This document shows, one piece after another, positions 23,918 to 33,191 of a stretch of DNA of 64,000 nt. The notes beneath the pieces were generated by a model that searched no databases, had not been told where the DNA came from, and saw only the letters and a list, made by a program, of their open reading frames with translations. This stretch comes from Kitasatospora sp. CB01950 (GTDB lineage Bacteria > Actinomycetota > Actinomycetes > Streptomycetales > Streptomycetaceae): the NCBI RefSeq assembly GCF_001905465.1, contig NZ_LISX01000001.1, forward strand, positions 296,419-360,418, in the 5' to 3' direction. Position 1 is the first letter of the stretch, and each line of letters opens with the position of its first letter. Both the position numbers and the translations under genes were made by a program.

Positions 23918-26083
23918 GTGTCCCTAGCCCTGTACCGCCGCTACCGCCCCGAGACCTTCGCGGAGGTCATCGGGCAGGAGCACGTGACCGTCCCGCTCCA
24001 GCAGGCCCTGCGCAACAACCGGGTCAACCACGCGTACCTGTTCAGCGGGCCGCGCGGCTGTGGAAAGACGACCAGTGCCCGCATCCTGGCCCGCTGCCTG
24101 AACTGCGAGCAGGGCCCGACCCCGGAGCCGTGCGGTGAGTGCCAGTCGTGCCGCGACCTGGCGACCGGCGGGCCGGGTTCGATCGACGTGATCGAGATCG
24201 ACGCGGCGTCGCACGGTGGTGTGGACGACGCACGTGAGCTGCGGGAACGGGCGTTCTTCGCGCCGGTGCACAGCCGCTACAAGATCTTCATCCTGGACGA
24301 GGCGCACATGGTGACCTCGGCCGGCTTCAACGCGCTGCTGAAGGTGGTGGAGGAGCCGCCGGAGCACCTGAAGTTCATCTTCGCCACCACCGAGCCGGAG
24401 AAGGTGATCGGGACGATCCGGTCCCGCACCCACCACTACCCGTTCCGGCTGGTGCCGCCCGGCACGCTGCGCGACTACCTGGTGCAGGTGTGCGGACGCG
24501 AGGGCATCCAGGTCGAGGACCCGGTGTTCCCGCTGGTGGTGCGGGCCGGCGCCGGTTCGGTGCGTGACTCGATGTCGGTGATGGACCAGCTGCTCGCGGG
24601 TGCCGGCGAGGCCGGCGTGACGTACCAGATGGCCACCTCGCTGCTCGGGTACACCGACTCCTCGCTGCTGGACGAGGTGGTGGACGCGTTCGCGGCGCAG
24701 GACGGCGCGACGGTCTTCCAGGTGATCGACCGGGTGGTCGAGGGCGGCCACGACCCTCGGCGTTTCGTCGCCGACCTGCTGGAGCGGCTGCGCGACCTGG
24801 TGATCCTCGCCACAGTGCCGGACGCCGGGGAGAAGGGTCTGATCGACGCCCCGGCCGACCGGGTCGCCGTGATGCAGGCCCAGGCCGACCGCTTCGGCCG
24901 GGCCGAACTGAGCCGCGCCGCGGACCTGGTCAACACCGGCCTGACCGAGATGCGCGGCAACGCCGCACCGCGGCTGCAGCTGGAGCTGATCTGCGCCCGG
25001 GTGATGCTGCCCGGCGCGTACGGGGACGAGCTGTCGACGCAGGCCCGGCTGGACAAGCTGGAGCGTCGCGCCGCCACCGGCGGGTTCGCCGCGCCGATGG
25101 CGTTCCAGCCCGCGCCGGTCGAGGCCCCCGTACCGCCGGCGGTCCAGACCCCGGCTGCCCCGGCCCCGGCCCTCGCAGCACCCGCACCCGCAGCACCCGC
25201 ACCCGCCCCCGTGCCGGCCCCCGCACCCGTGCCCGCCCCGGCCCCCGCGCCGTCGGGCCCGGCCCCGGGCGCCTGGCCGATCCCGCGCAGCTTCCCCCCG
25301 GCCGACCAGACCTCGCAGCCGACCCCGCCCGCCCCGCAGCCGCAAGCACAGCCGCAGCCGCAGGCACAACCGCAGGCCCCGGCCCCGCAGCCCGTCGCCC
25401 CCGCGCCGTCCGCCGCGCAGCCCTCGGTGGCGGCGCAGCAGGGCGCGGCGCAGATCCGCCAGATGTGGCCGCAGATCCTGGAGGCGGTGAAGAACCGCCG
25501 CCGGTTCACCTGGATCCTGCTCAGCCAGAACGGCCAGGTCGCGGGCTTCGACGGCAGCACCCTGCAGGTGTCGTTCGTGAACGCGGGCGCCCGGGACAGC
25601 TTCGTCGGCAGTCACAGCGACGAGGTGCTGCGGCAGGCGCTGACGGACGCGCTGGGCGTGGACTGGCGGGTGGAGTGCATCGTCGACCCGTCGGGCGCCA
25701 CCTCCTCGCCGTCCGGCCAGTCCGCGTCGGTCTCGTACGCCCCGCCGGCCGCGCCGGCCGGTGGCGGCTGGGGTGCCCCGGCGCGCGCCCCGCAGCCGCC
25801 GGCCCCCGCGCAGCCGACCCCGCCCGCCCCGCAGCCGCAAGCGCAGCCGTCGGCCCCCGCCCCGCAGCAGGCCCCGCCGCCCGCCGCGGCACCGCCCGCG
25901 CCGCCCGTGCAGCAGTCCCCGGCTGCCCCGCCGGTGCAGGCCCCGCCCGCGGTGGCCCCGGAGGACGACATCCCGGAGGCGGACGACCCGGACTTGAACG
26001 AGGAGGCTTTCTCCGCGCAGGACCTGATCGTCCGCGAGCTGGGCGCGACGGTGCTGGAAGAGATCCACCACCGCCCGGGCTGA
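23918..26083 (+). CDS. dnaX: DNA polymerase III subunit gamma/tau
   Basis: 721 aa. The clamp-loader ATPase has Walker A GPRGCGKT at 44-51, the Zn-binding cysteines in CLNCEQGPTPEPCGECQSC, Walker B FILDEAHMV and the sensor region FATTEPEKV. Domain III follows. Residues from about 400 onward are two long Pro/Ala/Gln-rich linkers around a tau-like domain (IRQMWPQILEAVKNRRRFTWILL). The GTG at 23918 gives the family start VSLALYRRYRPETF; an upstream GTG at 23870 adds 16 poorly conserved residues. It loads the beta clamp and couples polymerase and helicase at the replication fork. Confidence 0.95.
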   Translation: MSLALYRRYRPETFAEVIGQEHVTVPLQQALRNNRVNHAYLFSGPRGCGKTTSARILARCLNCEQGPTPEPCGECQSCRDLATGGPGSIDVIEIDAASHGGVDDARELRERAFFAPVHSRYKIFILDEAHMVTSAGFNALLKVVEEPPEHLKFIFATTEPEKVIGTIRSRTHHYPFRLVPPGTLRDYLVQVCGREGIQVEDPVFPLVVRAGAGSVRDSMSVMDQLLAGAGEAGVTYQMATSLLGYTDSSLLDEVVDAFAAQDGATVFQVIDRVVEGGHDPRRFVADLLERLRDLVILATVPDAGEKGLIDAPADRVAVMQAQADRFGRAELSRAADLVNTGLTEMRGNAAPRLQLELICARVMLPGAYGDELSTQARLDKLERRAATGGFAAPMAFQPAPVEAPVPPAVQTPAAPAPALAAPAPAAPAPAPVPAPAPVPAPAPAPSGPAPGAWPIPRSFPPADQTSQPTPPAPQPQAQPQPQAQPQAPAPQPVAPAPSAAQPSVAAQQGAAQIRQMWPQILEAVKNRRRFTWILLSQNGQVAGFDGSTLQVSFVNAGARDSFVGSHSDEVLRQALTDALGVDWRVECIVDPSGATSSPSGQSASVSYAPPAAPAGGGWGAPARAPQPPAPAQPTPPAPQPQAQPSAPAPQQAPPPAAAPPAPPVQQSPAAPPVQAPPAVAPEDDIPEADDPDLNEEAFSAQDLIVRELGATVLEEIHHRPG

Positions 26084-26224
26084 GCCGCACCGGGGGCGAG
26101 CGCCGCACCGGAACTGACGTGGGGCCGACCGGCGGCCGCGTAGGCTCGGGGGCAGGTGCCGGCGCGGGCGCTTGCGGTGGTTCGCGTCGGCGGTGTGAGT
26201 GCCGACGGACAGATGGAGAATGCC

Positions 26225-26563
26225 GTGTTCCCTGGTGGCCAGCCGAACATGCAGCAGTTGCTGAAGCAGGCGCAGAAGATGCAGGAGGAGCTCGGCCGGG
26301 CTCAGAAGGAGCTCGCCGAGACCGAGGTCCAGGGGTCCGCGGGCGGCGGCCTGGTGCAGGTGACGGTGACCGGCGCCGGCGAGCTGACGTCGGTGAAGAT
26401 CTCCCCGGCGGCGGTCGACCCGGAGGACACCGAGACCCTGGGCGACCTGGTGCTGGCCGCGGTCCGGGACGCCAACGCGACGGCGCAGAAGCTCCAGGCG
26501 GAGCGGATGGGCCCGCTGGCCCAGGGCCTCGGCGGCGGCGGCATCCCCGGCCTCCCGTTCTGA
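26225..26563 (+). CDS. YbaB/EbfC nucleoid-associated protein
   Basis: 112 aa. A coiled N-terminal helix ([25 protein letters not shown]) is followed by the small beta sheet ([19 protein letters not shown]) and a C-terminal helix, as in YbaB/EbfC dimers that bind DNA. The GTG at 26225, with GGAGAA upstream, matches the family start at [10 protein letters not shown]. An in-frame stretch back to 26156 is probably untranslated. It lies between dnaX and recR, the classic order. Confidence 0.92.
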   Translation: MFPGGQPNMQQLLKQAQKMQEELGRAQKELAETEVQGSAGGGLVQVTVTGAGELTSVKISPAAVDPEDTETLGDLVLAAVRDANATAQKLQAERMGPLAQGLGGGGIPGLPF

Positions 26564-26776
26564 GTCTCCGGCTCTCCGGCTCTCCGGGGCTCTGAGCCAC
26601 GGAGCCGCGCACAGCGTCGAGCAGGGACGCCGTACGGCCCCCTGCGGTGCCTGAACGCTCGCTGACCGCGAGTTGTGTGATTTATGAGCCAGTAGGGCGT
26701 CGGGCGGTGTGTCCGGCGCCCGATTCGTTGGATGATGGCACCGGAGTGCGAACCCCGGTCGAAGGAAGGCGTGGCG

Positions 26777-27376
26777 GTGTACGAGGGCGTGGTGCAGGAC
26801 CTGATCGACGAGCTGGGCAGGCTGCCCGGAGTCGGTCCGAAGAGCGCCCAGCGGATCGCCTTCCACATCCTGCAGGCCGATCCGGTGGACGTACGGCGGC
26901 TGGCGTTCGCGCTGCAGCAGGTGAAGGAGAAGGTGCGGTTCTGCTCGGTCTGCGGCAACGTCGCGGAGTCCGAGCAGTGCCGGGTCTGCCTGGATCCGCG
27001 CCGCGACCTCGCGGTGATCTGCGTGGTGGAGGAGTCCAAGGACGTGGTGGCGATCGAGCGGACGCGTGAGTTCCGCGGCCGCTACCACGTGCTGGGCGGG
27101 GCGATCAGCCCGATCGAGGGGGTCGGCCCGGACGACCTGCGGATCCGCGAGCTGATGACCAGGCTCGCGGACGGCACGGTCACCGAGCTGATTCTGGCCA
27201 CCGACCCCAACCTGGAGGGGGAGGCGACCGCGACCTACCTGGCCCGGCTGTGCAAGCCGATGGGCCTCAAGGTCACCCGGCTGGCGAGCGGACTGCCCGT
27301 CGGCGGGGACTTGGAGTACGCCGACGAGGTCACCCTCGGCCGGGCGTTCGAAGGGAGACGACTGCTCGATGTCTGA
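26777..27376 (+). CDS. recR: Recombination mediator RecR
   Basis: 199 aa, the normal RecR length. It has the helix-hairpin-helix [20 protein letters not shown], the Cys4 zinc finger ([16 protein letters not shown]), the Toprim domain ([18 protein letters not shown], then [19 protein letters not shown]) and the C-terminal Walker-like segment with GRAFEGRR. RecR helps load RecA at single-strand gaps and forks. The GTG at 26777 gives the family start [13 protein letters not shown]. The last 8 nt overlap the next gene, indicating translational coupling. Confidence 0.95.
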   Translation: MYEGVVQDLIDELGRLPGVGPKSAQRIAFHILQADPVDVRRLAFALQQVKEKVRFCSVCGNVAESEQCRVCLDPRRDLAVICVVEESKDVVAIERTREFRGRYHVLGGAISPIEGVGPDDLRIRELMTRLADGTVTELILATDPNLEGEATATYLARLCKPMGLKVTRLASGLPVGGDLEYADEVTLGRAFEGRRLLDV

Positions 27377-28067
27377 CCGAACCGACACCCCTCACCGACC
27401 CGACACCACCCCGCGGCCCGACACCGACCACCGGACGGACACCGCCCACCGGACGGACGCCCCGGACGACTTCGCGGTGCAGATCGCGGACTCGGTGGAG
27501 AGCTTCGTCCTGGCCGTCACCGAGGTCGCCAAGGGCGACGAACCCGGCAGCGCGATCTCGCTGCTGCTGCTGGAGGTGTCGCAGCTGCTGCTGGCGGGCG
27601 GCCGACTGGGCGCGATCGAGGACGTCCTGCCCGAGGACCGCTTCGAGCCGGACGCCGGCCCGGAGCCGGACGGCGTGGAGCTGCGCGAGCGCCTCGCCGA
27701 GCTGCTGGCGCCGATCGACGTCTACCACGAGGTGTTCGACCCGTACGGCCCGCCGGAGAAGCCCAGCGCGTTCCGGATCTCGGACGACCTGGCGGGGGTG
27801 GTCAGCGAGCTGCGCCACGGCCTGACGCACTACCGCGAGGGCCGGGTGTCGGAGGCGCTCTGGTGGTGGCAGTTCTCGTACCTGTCCAACTGGGGCTCGA
27901 CCTGCACGGCGGTGCTGCGCGCGCTGCAGTCGCTGATCGCGCACGTGCGGCTGGACTCGCCGCTGGGCGCGGTGCCGGACGGCGCGGACACCGACGACGA
28001 CGGGTTGACGGACGAGCAGCTGGAGCAGCAGGCGGGCGACCTGATGGCGGCCGAACTCGGGCTGTAG
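27369..28067 (+). CDS. DUF5063 domain protein
   Basis: 232 aa. It starts with a Thr/Asp/Pro/His-rich tail of about 30 residues (variable and probably disordered), then a helical DUF5063 body ([25 protein letters not shown], then [17 protein letters not shown]) and an acidic end. The family is found mainly in actinobacteria beside recR and aspartokinase, and its role is unknown. The overlap with recR suggests the two are made together. Confidence 0.82.
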   Translation: MSDRTDTPHRPDTTPRPDTDHRTDTAHRTDAPDDFAVQIADSVESFVLAVTEVAKGDEPGSAISLLLLEVSQLLLAGGRLGAIEDVLPEDRFEPDAGPEPDGVELRERLAELLAPIDVYHEVFDPYGPPEKPSAFRISDDLAGVVSELRHGLTHYREGRVSEALWWWQFSYLSNWGSTCTAVLRALQSLIAHVRLDSPLGAVPDGADTDDDGLTDEQLEQQAGDLMAAELGL

Positions 28068-28319
28068 CAGCCCACTGCGACGGCGACGACGGGGGGAGTG
28101 TGACGCATCCGTCACCCCCCGAGGCGGAGGCGAAGATTCCGGACGCGGAGGCGGCGCCCCGGCGGCGATTCTTCGGGCCGGGCGGTCCGGGCCCGCAGAC
28201 CTGACGGTCCACGGTGATCAGAGTTCGATATTCGCATCTCACCATCTGGAAAGCGGCGGCCGGAACATCCCTGCTCGTTAGACTGACGGCGACCTACCAC
28301 CCCAAGTCGAGGAGCCCCC

Positions 28320-29600
28320 GTGGGCCTTGTCGTGCAGAAGTACGGCGGCTCATCCGTCGCTGATGCCGAAGGCATCAAGCGCGTCGCCCGCCGAATCGTG
28401 GACACCCGGAAGGCCGGCCATGAGGTCGTCGTCGTGGTCTCCGCGATGGGTGACACCACGGACGAGCTCATCGAACTCGCGGAACAGGTGACGCCTATTC
28501 CGTCCGGCCGTGAGTTCGACATGCTGCTGACCGCCGGAGAGCGCATCTCCATGGCGCTGCTGGCGATGGCGATCAAAACGCTGGGCTTCGACGCCCAGTC
28601 GTTCACCGGCAGCCAGGCCGGTGTGATCACCGATGCGACGCACAACAAGGCGCGGATCATCGACGTGACGCCGGGCCGCATCCGCAATGCCCTGGACGAG
28701 GGCAACGTTGCGATCGTGGCCGGCTTCCAGGGTGTCTCGCAGGTCTCCAAGGACATCACCACGCTGGGCCGCGGCGGCTCGGACACCACGGCGGTGGCGC
28801 TGGCAGCCGCGCTGGGTGCCGAGGTCTGCGAGATCTACACCGATGTGGACGGCGTGTTCACCGCCGACCCGCGGGTGGTCAAGAAGGCTCGCAAGATCGA
28901 CTGGATCGGCTTCGAGGACATGCTGGAGCTGGCCTCGTCCGGCTCGAAGGTGCTGCTCGACCGCTGTGTCGAGTACGCCCGGCGCTACAACATCCCGATT
29001 CACGTACGATCCTCGTTCTCCGGCCTGCCGGGGACTATCGTCAGCGCCACCAACCCGAACCAGCCCGAAGGGGGCGAGATGGAGCAGGCCATCATCTCCG
29101 GAGTCGCCCACGACACGTCGGAGGCCAAGGTCACCGTCGTCGGCGTTCCGGACAAGCCGGGCGAGGCAGCCCGGATCTTCCGCGCCATCGCGGACGCCGA
29201 GGTCAACATCGACATGGTGGTGCAGAACGTCTCCGCCGCGTCCACCGGCCTCACCGACATCTCTTTCACCCTGCCCACCAACGAGGGCCAGAAGGCCATC
29301 GACGCGCTGAACCGCGTCAAGGAGGGCATCGGCTACGAGTCGCTGCGCTTCGACGACGCGATCGGCAAGATCTCGCTGGTCGGCGCCGGCATGCGCTCCA
29401 ACCCGGGCGTCACCGCGACGTTCTTCGAGGCGCTGTCCGAGGCGGGCGTGAACATCGAGCTGATCTCCACCTCGGAGATCCGGATCTCGGTGGTCACCCG
29501 CGCCGAGGACGTGCCGGAGGCGGTCCGTGCCGTGCACACCGCCTTCGGGCTGGACAGCTCCGGCGACGAGGCGGTCGTCTACGGCGGCACCGGCCGCTAG
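28320..29600 (+). CDS. ask: Aspartate kinase (alpha subunit, with internal beta start)
   Basis: 426 aa, GTG start behind GAGGAG. The kinase domain begins [20 protein letters not shown] and includes the Asp/ATP region [21 protein letters not shown]. Two ACT domains follow ([20 protein letters not shown] and [22 protein letters not shown]) for feedback control by lysine and threonine. It makes aspartyl phosphate for the Lys, Met, Thr and diaminopimelate pathways. An in-frame ATG at 29079, with an AAGGGGG site, would yield the separate beta subunit of about 173 aa known in related actinobacteria. The usual partner asd is not next to it here. Confidence 0.95.
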   Translation: MGLVVQKYGGSSVADAEGIKRVARRIVDTRKAGHEVVVVVSAMGDTTDELIELAEQVTPIPSGREFDMLLTAGERISMALLAMAIKTLGFDAQSFTGSQAGVITDATHNKARIIDVTPGRIRNALDEGNVAIVAGFQGVSQVSKDITTLGRGGSDTTAVALAAALGAEVCEIYTDVDGVFTADPRVVKKARKIDWIGFEDMLELASSGSKVLLDRCVEYARRYNIPIHVRSSFSGLPGTIVSATNPNQPEGGEMEQAIISGVAHDTSEAKVTVVGVPDKPGEAARIFRAIADAEVNIDMVVQNVSAASTGLTDISFTLPTNEGQKAIDALNRVKEGIGYESLRFDDAIGKISLVGAGMRSNPGVTATFFEALSEAGVNIELISTSEIRISVVTRAEDVPEAVRAVHTAFGLDSSGDEAVVYGGTGR

Positions 29601-29735
29601 GCACGGCTTCGGGGCACCGGCCTCCGGCCTCCGGCCACCGGCCCCGCGCCCGGGGCTCGCGCCCGGCTCGCGCACGGCGCAGAGGTTGTGTGCGGGACGG
29701 GTGAAGCGGACCCTGACCGTCCGCCGGTTCTGTCA

Positions 29736-29774
29736 GAATCCCCCTTCGGAGCGACGTGTTCCGGAGGGGGATTC
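29736..29774. terminator. Long G/C hairpin after aspartate kinase
   Basis: Arms 29736-29751 (GAATCCCCCTTCGGAG) and 29759-29774 (TTCCGGAGGGGGATTC) pair over 16 bp with two mismatches, loop CGACGTG. It lies 136 nt after the ask stop and before the sigma gene. It is probably the ask terminator, although a leader or attenuator role for the sigma gene is possible. Confidence 0.6.
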
Positions 29775-29842
29775 CCTCTCTGCGGAAGAACTCCCCCGGC
29801 GGGGGGCAACCAGGACAGGGGATCGGGTGTCCAACAAGCGTG

Positions 29843-30436
29843 ATGAACGTGACAGGGGCGGCGGTGGCGATCACCCTGCCCGGGGCGGCCCGGCGGGCCG
29901 GTAGTCGGATGGGCTTTGCTGCGGCGGCAGCGGACGCGACCGGGGCCAGCGTCGACCAGCTCACCGACACCTACCGGGCCCACTACCGTTCTCTGCTGCG
30001 GCTCGCCGCACTGCTGCTGGACGACCTCTCCTCCTGCGAGGACGTCGTGCAGGAGGCGTTCATCCGGGTGCATGCCGCCCGGCGCCGGGTCCGGGATCCC
30101 GAGAAGACCCTGGCATACCTGCGGCAGACCGTCGTCAACCTGTCCCGCTCCACGCTGCGCCGCAGGCTGCTCGGCCTGCGCCTGCTGCCCAAGCCCATGC
30201 CTGACATGGCCAGTGCAGAAGAGGGGGCATACGATGCGCTGGAGCGCGATGAACTGAAGGCCGCGCTAAGGGGGTTGCAACGCCGTCAGCGGGAGGTGCT
30301 GGTGCTGCGCTACTACGCCGACCTGACGGAGGCGCAGGTCGCAGAGGTGCTCGGCATCTCCGTCGGCTCCGTCAAGGCGTACGGGTCGCGCGGACTGGCC
30401 GCCCTGCGGGTGCGGCTGGAGAGCGGCGATGACTGA
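29843..30436 (+). CDS. ECF sigma factor, SigE/sigma-70 family
   Basis: 197 aa from the ATG at 29843. Region 2 reads YRAHYRSLLRLAALLLDDLSSCEDVVQEAFIRVHAA and region 4 reads ALRGLQRRQREVLVLRYYADLTEAQVAEVLGISVGSVKAYGSRGLAALR. These are the two DNA- and core-binding regions of ECF factors, close to the SigE-like actinobacterial group. An alternative start is 23 codons later (MGFAAA). It overlaps the next gene by 8 nt, and that gene encodes a membrane protein likely to act as its regulator. Confidence 0.88.
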   Translation: MNVTGAAVAITLPGAARRAGSRMGFAAAAADATGASVDQLTDTYRAHYRSLLRLAALLLDDLSSCEDVVQEAFIRVHAARRRVRDPEKTLAYLRQTVVNLSRSTLRRRLLGLRLLPKPMPDMASAEEGAYDALERDELKAALRGLQRRQREVLVLRYYADLTEAQVAEVLGISVGSVKAYGSRGLAALRVRLESGDD

Positions 30437-31469
30437 CCAGCACCGTCCGCGCCCGCACCACGAACTGACCGAGGACCAGCTCCGGGACCTGCTGCACCGC
30501 GCGGTCGCGACCGTCCAGCCCGAACCCGGCGCGCTGCCCCGGCTGCGCACCGCCGTGCCCCGCCGCCGGGCCGCCCGGCGGCGCGCCTGGAGCGGCGCGG
30601 CGGTGCTGGCCGGCGCCGCCGCCGTGCTGCCGCTGGTGCACGCCGCCCAGCCGTTCCACCTGTCCGGCGACCCGACCGGCGGTCAGGCCGCGGGCGAGGG
30701 CCACGCCGCCGTCCCGGACAGCTCCGCGGCGGCCCCCGGCCACCCGCACGGCCTGCCCACCGCGAGCGTCACCGGGGCCGACGGCACCGGCTCCGAGACC
30801 ACCGCCGACCCGAGCGCCGACGGCAGCCCGGGCGCGTCGCCCGCCGTCCCGCCGCTGTGCACCCGCGCCGACTTCGGCCGGGTCGACGCCCAGCAGGCCG
30901 ACGCCATCCCCGCCGACGGCCGGATCTACGGCTGGTTCCGGCTCACCAACACCTCCGACCACCCGTGCCGGGTCACCGACCCGGGCGTCCTCGACCTCGG
31001 CACCGGCGCCACCGGCGTCCGCCTGGCCGCCCACACCGTCGGCGACCCGGCCGGCGCGCTGCCCGACCCGGCCGGGCTGCCCCGCGAACTGCTGCTCGGC
31101 CCCGGCGGCTCCTACCTGGTCCGGTTCGCCTGGGTGCCCGCCCGCTGCGACACCCCGCCGCCCGTCCCCAGCAGCCGGCCCACCCTCGCGCCCAGCTCCG
31201 CGGGCCTGCCCGGCGCCGGCACCCCGGCCGAGCCCGCCCCCGCGGCCGTCGCCGCCGACCCGAGCCCCACCGGCGAGCCCGCTCCCGGAGGCACCCCCGG
31301 CCCCTCGTCGCCCGCCACCTTCGCGCTCGGCTACATCCCCGACCGGTCCGCCCGGCCCGCCGCCACCGCCGCCCTTCCGGTCGGCTGCGGCGGCACGGTC
31401 TACCACACGCCCCCCGAACCGGCCCCGGCTCCCGGCGGCCCGGCCCCCTCGTCGAGCGCCGCCCCCTGA
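30429..31469 (+). CDS. Membrane-anchored partner of the ECF sigma factor
   Basis: 346 aa. A cytoplasmic helix-rich N terminus of about 50 residues (ELTEDQLRDLLHRAVATVQPEPGAL), a single membrane helix (WSGAAVLAGAAAVLPLVHAA), a long Gly/Ala/Pro-rich spacer, then an outer domain (DGRIYGWFRLTNTSDHPCRVTDPG) with paired Cys and a Pro-rich end. The order sigma gene then membrane protein, with an 8-nt overlap, is typical of sigma/anti-sigma pairs. No ZAS motif is visible, so the anti-sigma role is an inference. Confidence 0.7.
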   Translation: MTDQHRPRPHHELTEDQLRDLLHRAVATVQPEPGALPRLRTAVPRRRAARRRAWSGAAVLAGAAAVLPLVHAAQPFHLSGDPTGGQAAGEGHAAVPDSSAAAPGHPHGLPTASVTGADGTGSETTADPSADGSPGASPAVPPLCTRADFGRVDAQQADAIPADGRIYGWFRLTNTSDHPCRVTDPGVLDLGTGATGVRLAAHTVGDPAGALPDPAGLPRELLLGPGGSYLVRFAWVPARCDTPPPVPSSRPTLAPSSAGLPGAGTPAEPAPAAVAADPSPTGEPAPGGTPGPSSPATFALGYIPDRSARPAATAALPVGCGGTVYHTPPEPAPAPGGPAPSSSAAP

Positions 31470-31476
31470 CGGCCGC

Positions 31477-32235
31477 TCAGGCCTGCCGGGTCGGCAGCAC
31501 CACCACGTGGCGCAGGTTGACGTGCCGCGGCCGGGAGACGACGTACCCGACCAGGTCGGCGACGTCGGCGGGGGAGAGCGCGCCGATCGCGTCGAACATG
31601 GCGCCCAGCTGACCGTCCGGGCCGAGCGCCGGGTTGTCGATGTGGCTGCCCAGCTCGGTGTCGGTCAGGCCGGGTTCGACGGAGGTGACGCGCACGTCGC
31701 GCGGGCCGTACTCGGCGCGCAGCGCGGCCGACAGCTGGGTGACGGCGGCCTTGGTCGCGCCGTACACCGCGTAGTTCGGGAACACCACGTGCGCGCCGAT
31801 CGAGGAGACGTTCAGCAGGTCGGCGGTGGCACCGGCGGCCGCGGCGGCCACCAGGTCCGGGCCGAACGCGCCGATGACGCGCAGCACGCCCGTCACGTTG
31901 GTGTCGATCATCCGGGTCCACTCGTCGATCCGGCCGTCGTCCACCGGGTTGGGCAGCATCACGCCGGCCGCGTTCACCACCAGGTCGACCCGCCCGAAGG
32001 CGGCCCGCACCTGCCGCCGGGCGTCGTCCACCGAGGCCTGGTCGGTGACGTCGGCGGGCACCGCCAGCGCGTTCGGGCCGAGCTCGGCGGCCAGCCGCTC
32101 CAGGCGGTCCCTGCGGCGGGCCAGCAGCGCCACCCGGGCGCCGTCCGCGACGAGCCGCCGGGCGACGGCCTCGCCGATGCCGCTGGCGGCGCCGGTGACG
32201 ACGGCGGTGCGGCTGTGCAGGGTCTGCTGTGCCAT
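31477..32235 (-). CDS. Short-chain dehydrogenase/reductase
   Basis: 252 aa. It has the NAD(P)-binding TAVVTGAASGIGEAVARRL, the NAAGV motif (LVVNAAGVMLPNP), the catalytic Ser in LLNVSSIGAHV, and YAVYGATKAAV with the Tyr-x3-Lys pair. These are the classic SDR features. The Arg-rich LARRRDRL after the second strand favours NADP. The ATG at 32235 (MAQQTL) was chosen over a longer frame. It is divergent from an MmyB-type regulator with a palindrome directly before its start. Confidence 0.9.
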   Translation of the reverse strand: MAQQTLHSRTAVVTGAASGIGEAVARRLVADGARVALLARRRDRLERLAAELGPNALAVPADVTDQASVDDARRQVRAAFGRVDLVVNAAGVMLPNPVDDGRIDEWTRMIDTNVTGVLRVIGAFGPDLVAAAAAGATADLLNVSSIGAHVVFPNYAVYGATKAAVTQLSAALRAEYGPRDVRVTSVEPGLTDTELGSHIDNPALGPDGQLGAMFDAIGALSPADVADLVGYVVSRPRHVNLRHVVVLPTRQA

Positions 32236-32355
32236 GGGAACCACGCTCCTGTTCGGGTCTGCTGCGGTGACGTCCACGAGTCTCGGCGCGCGCCGCCCGC
32301 CCACCCAGGGCTGAGCTTTTCCTGGGTCCGCCGGAACCACCTTCGCGGCCGGCGG

Positions 32356-32372
32356 CCCGACGTATCGTCGGG
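32356..32372. promoter_or_regulatory. Candidate operator of the SDR/MmyB pair
   Basis: CCCGACG (32356-32362) and CGTCGGG (32366-32372) are exact 7-bp inverted arms around TAT, ending 2 bp before the regulator ATG. The position suits autoregulation of a divergent regulator. Confidence 0.5.
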
Positions 32373-32374
32373 GC

Positions 32375-33187
32375 ATGAACGAACTGGGGGAGTTCCTGCG
32401 GCTGCGCCGGGCCCGGATCCAGCCCTCCGACGTCGGGCTGCCGGAGTTCGGACGCCGCCGCCGGGTACCGGGGCTGCGCCGCGAGGAGGTGGCGCAGCTC
32501 GCCGGGGTGAGCGTCGACTACTACGTGCGGCTCGAACAGGGCCGCGGCGACGGCGTCTCGGCGGAGGTGCTGGACGCGGTGGCCCGGGTGCTGCGGCTGG
32601 ACCGGACCGAACGCCGCCACCTGCACGACCTGGCCCGGCCGCCGCGCGAACCCGCCCGCCCCGGCCCCCGGCAGCTGCGCAGCGGGCTGCGGCTGCTGCT
32701 GGACGCGCTGGACGCGCCCGCGTTCGTACTCGGCCGCTGCCTGGACGTGGTGGCCTGGAACGCGCTCGGCGACGCCGTGATGGGCTTCTCCGCGCTGCCG
32801 CCCGGGCAGGTCAACGTGGCCCGGCACGCGTTCCTGTCGGCCGCCGGACGCCGGCTCTACCCCGAGTTCGAGCGGGTCGCCGCCGAGACCGCCGCCTTCC
32901 TGCGGGTGGACGCGGCCCGGCACCCGGACGACCCCGAACTGGCGGCGCTGCTCGCCGACCTCAGCACCGACCCGCTGTTCGCCGACCTGTGGGCGCGCCA
33001 CGGCGTCCGCGAGAAGGCGCACGGCCGCAAGCTGCTGCTGCACCCGCGGGTCGGCGAGCTGGACGTCGGCTACGAGACGCTGACCCCGCCCGGCGAGCCC
33101 GGGCTGCAGTTGGTCGTCTACACCGCCGAGCCCGGCTCGCCCACCGCCGAGCGCCTCGCGCTGCTGGCGGGCGCCGCCCGGGTGTGA
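32375..33187 (+). CDS. XRE-type helix-turn-helix regulator with MmyB-like ligand domain
   Basis: 270 aa with the same architecture as the protein at 6443-7288. The HTH is FLRLRRARIQPSDVGLPEFGRRRRVPGLRREEVAQLAGVSVDYYVRLEQGR, followed by a ligand domain with FVLGRCLDVVAWNALGDAVMG and RHPDDPELAALLADLS. It is divergent from the SDR, its likely target. The two regulators are paralogues, each paired with an oxidoreductase. Confidence 0.9.
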   Translation: MNELGEFLRLRRARIQPSDVGLPEFGRRRRVPGLRREEVAQLAGVSVDYYVRLEQGRGDGVSAEVLDAVARVLRLDRTERRHLHDLARPPREPARPGPRQLRSGLRLLLDALDAPAFVLGRCLDVVAWNALGDAVMGFSALPPGQVNVARHAFLSAAGRRLYPEFERVAAETAAFLRVDAARHPDDPELAALLADLSTDPLFADLWARHGVREKAHGRKLLLHPRVGELDVGYETLTPPGEPGLQLVVYTAEPGSPTAERLALLAGAARV

Positions 33188-33191
33188 CGCT

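Noticed and set aside
24930..26250. Repeated Pro/Ala/Gln codon runs in dnaX as a possible CRISPR or tandem array
   Set aside because: The repeats are in-frame, irregular linkers of the tau domain, with no spacers.
23924..27388. 1154-codon reverse frame spanning dnaX, ybaB and recR
   Set aside because: Antisense shadow across three genuine conserved genes.
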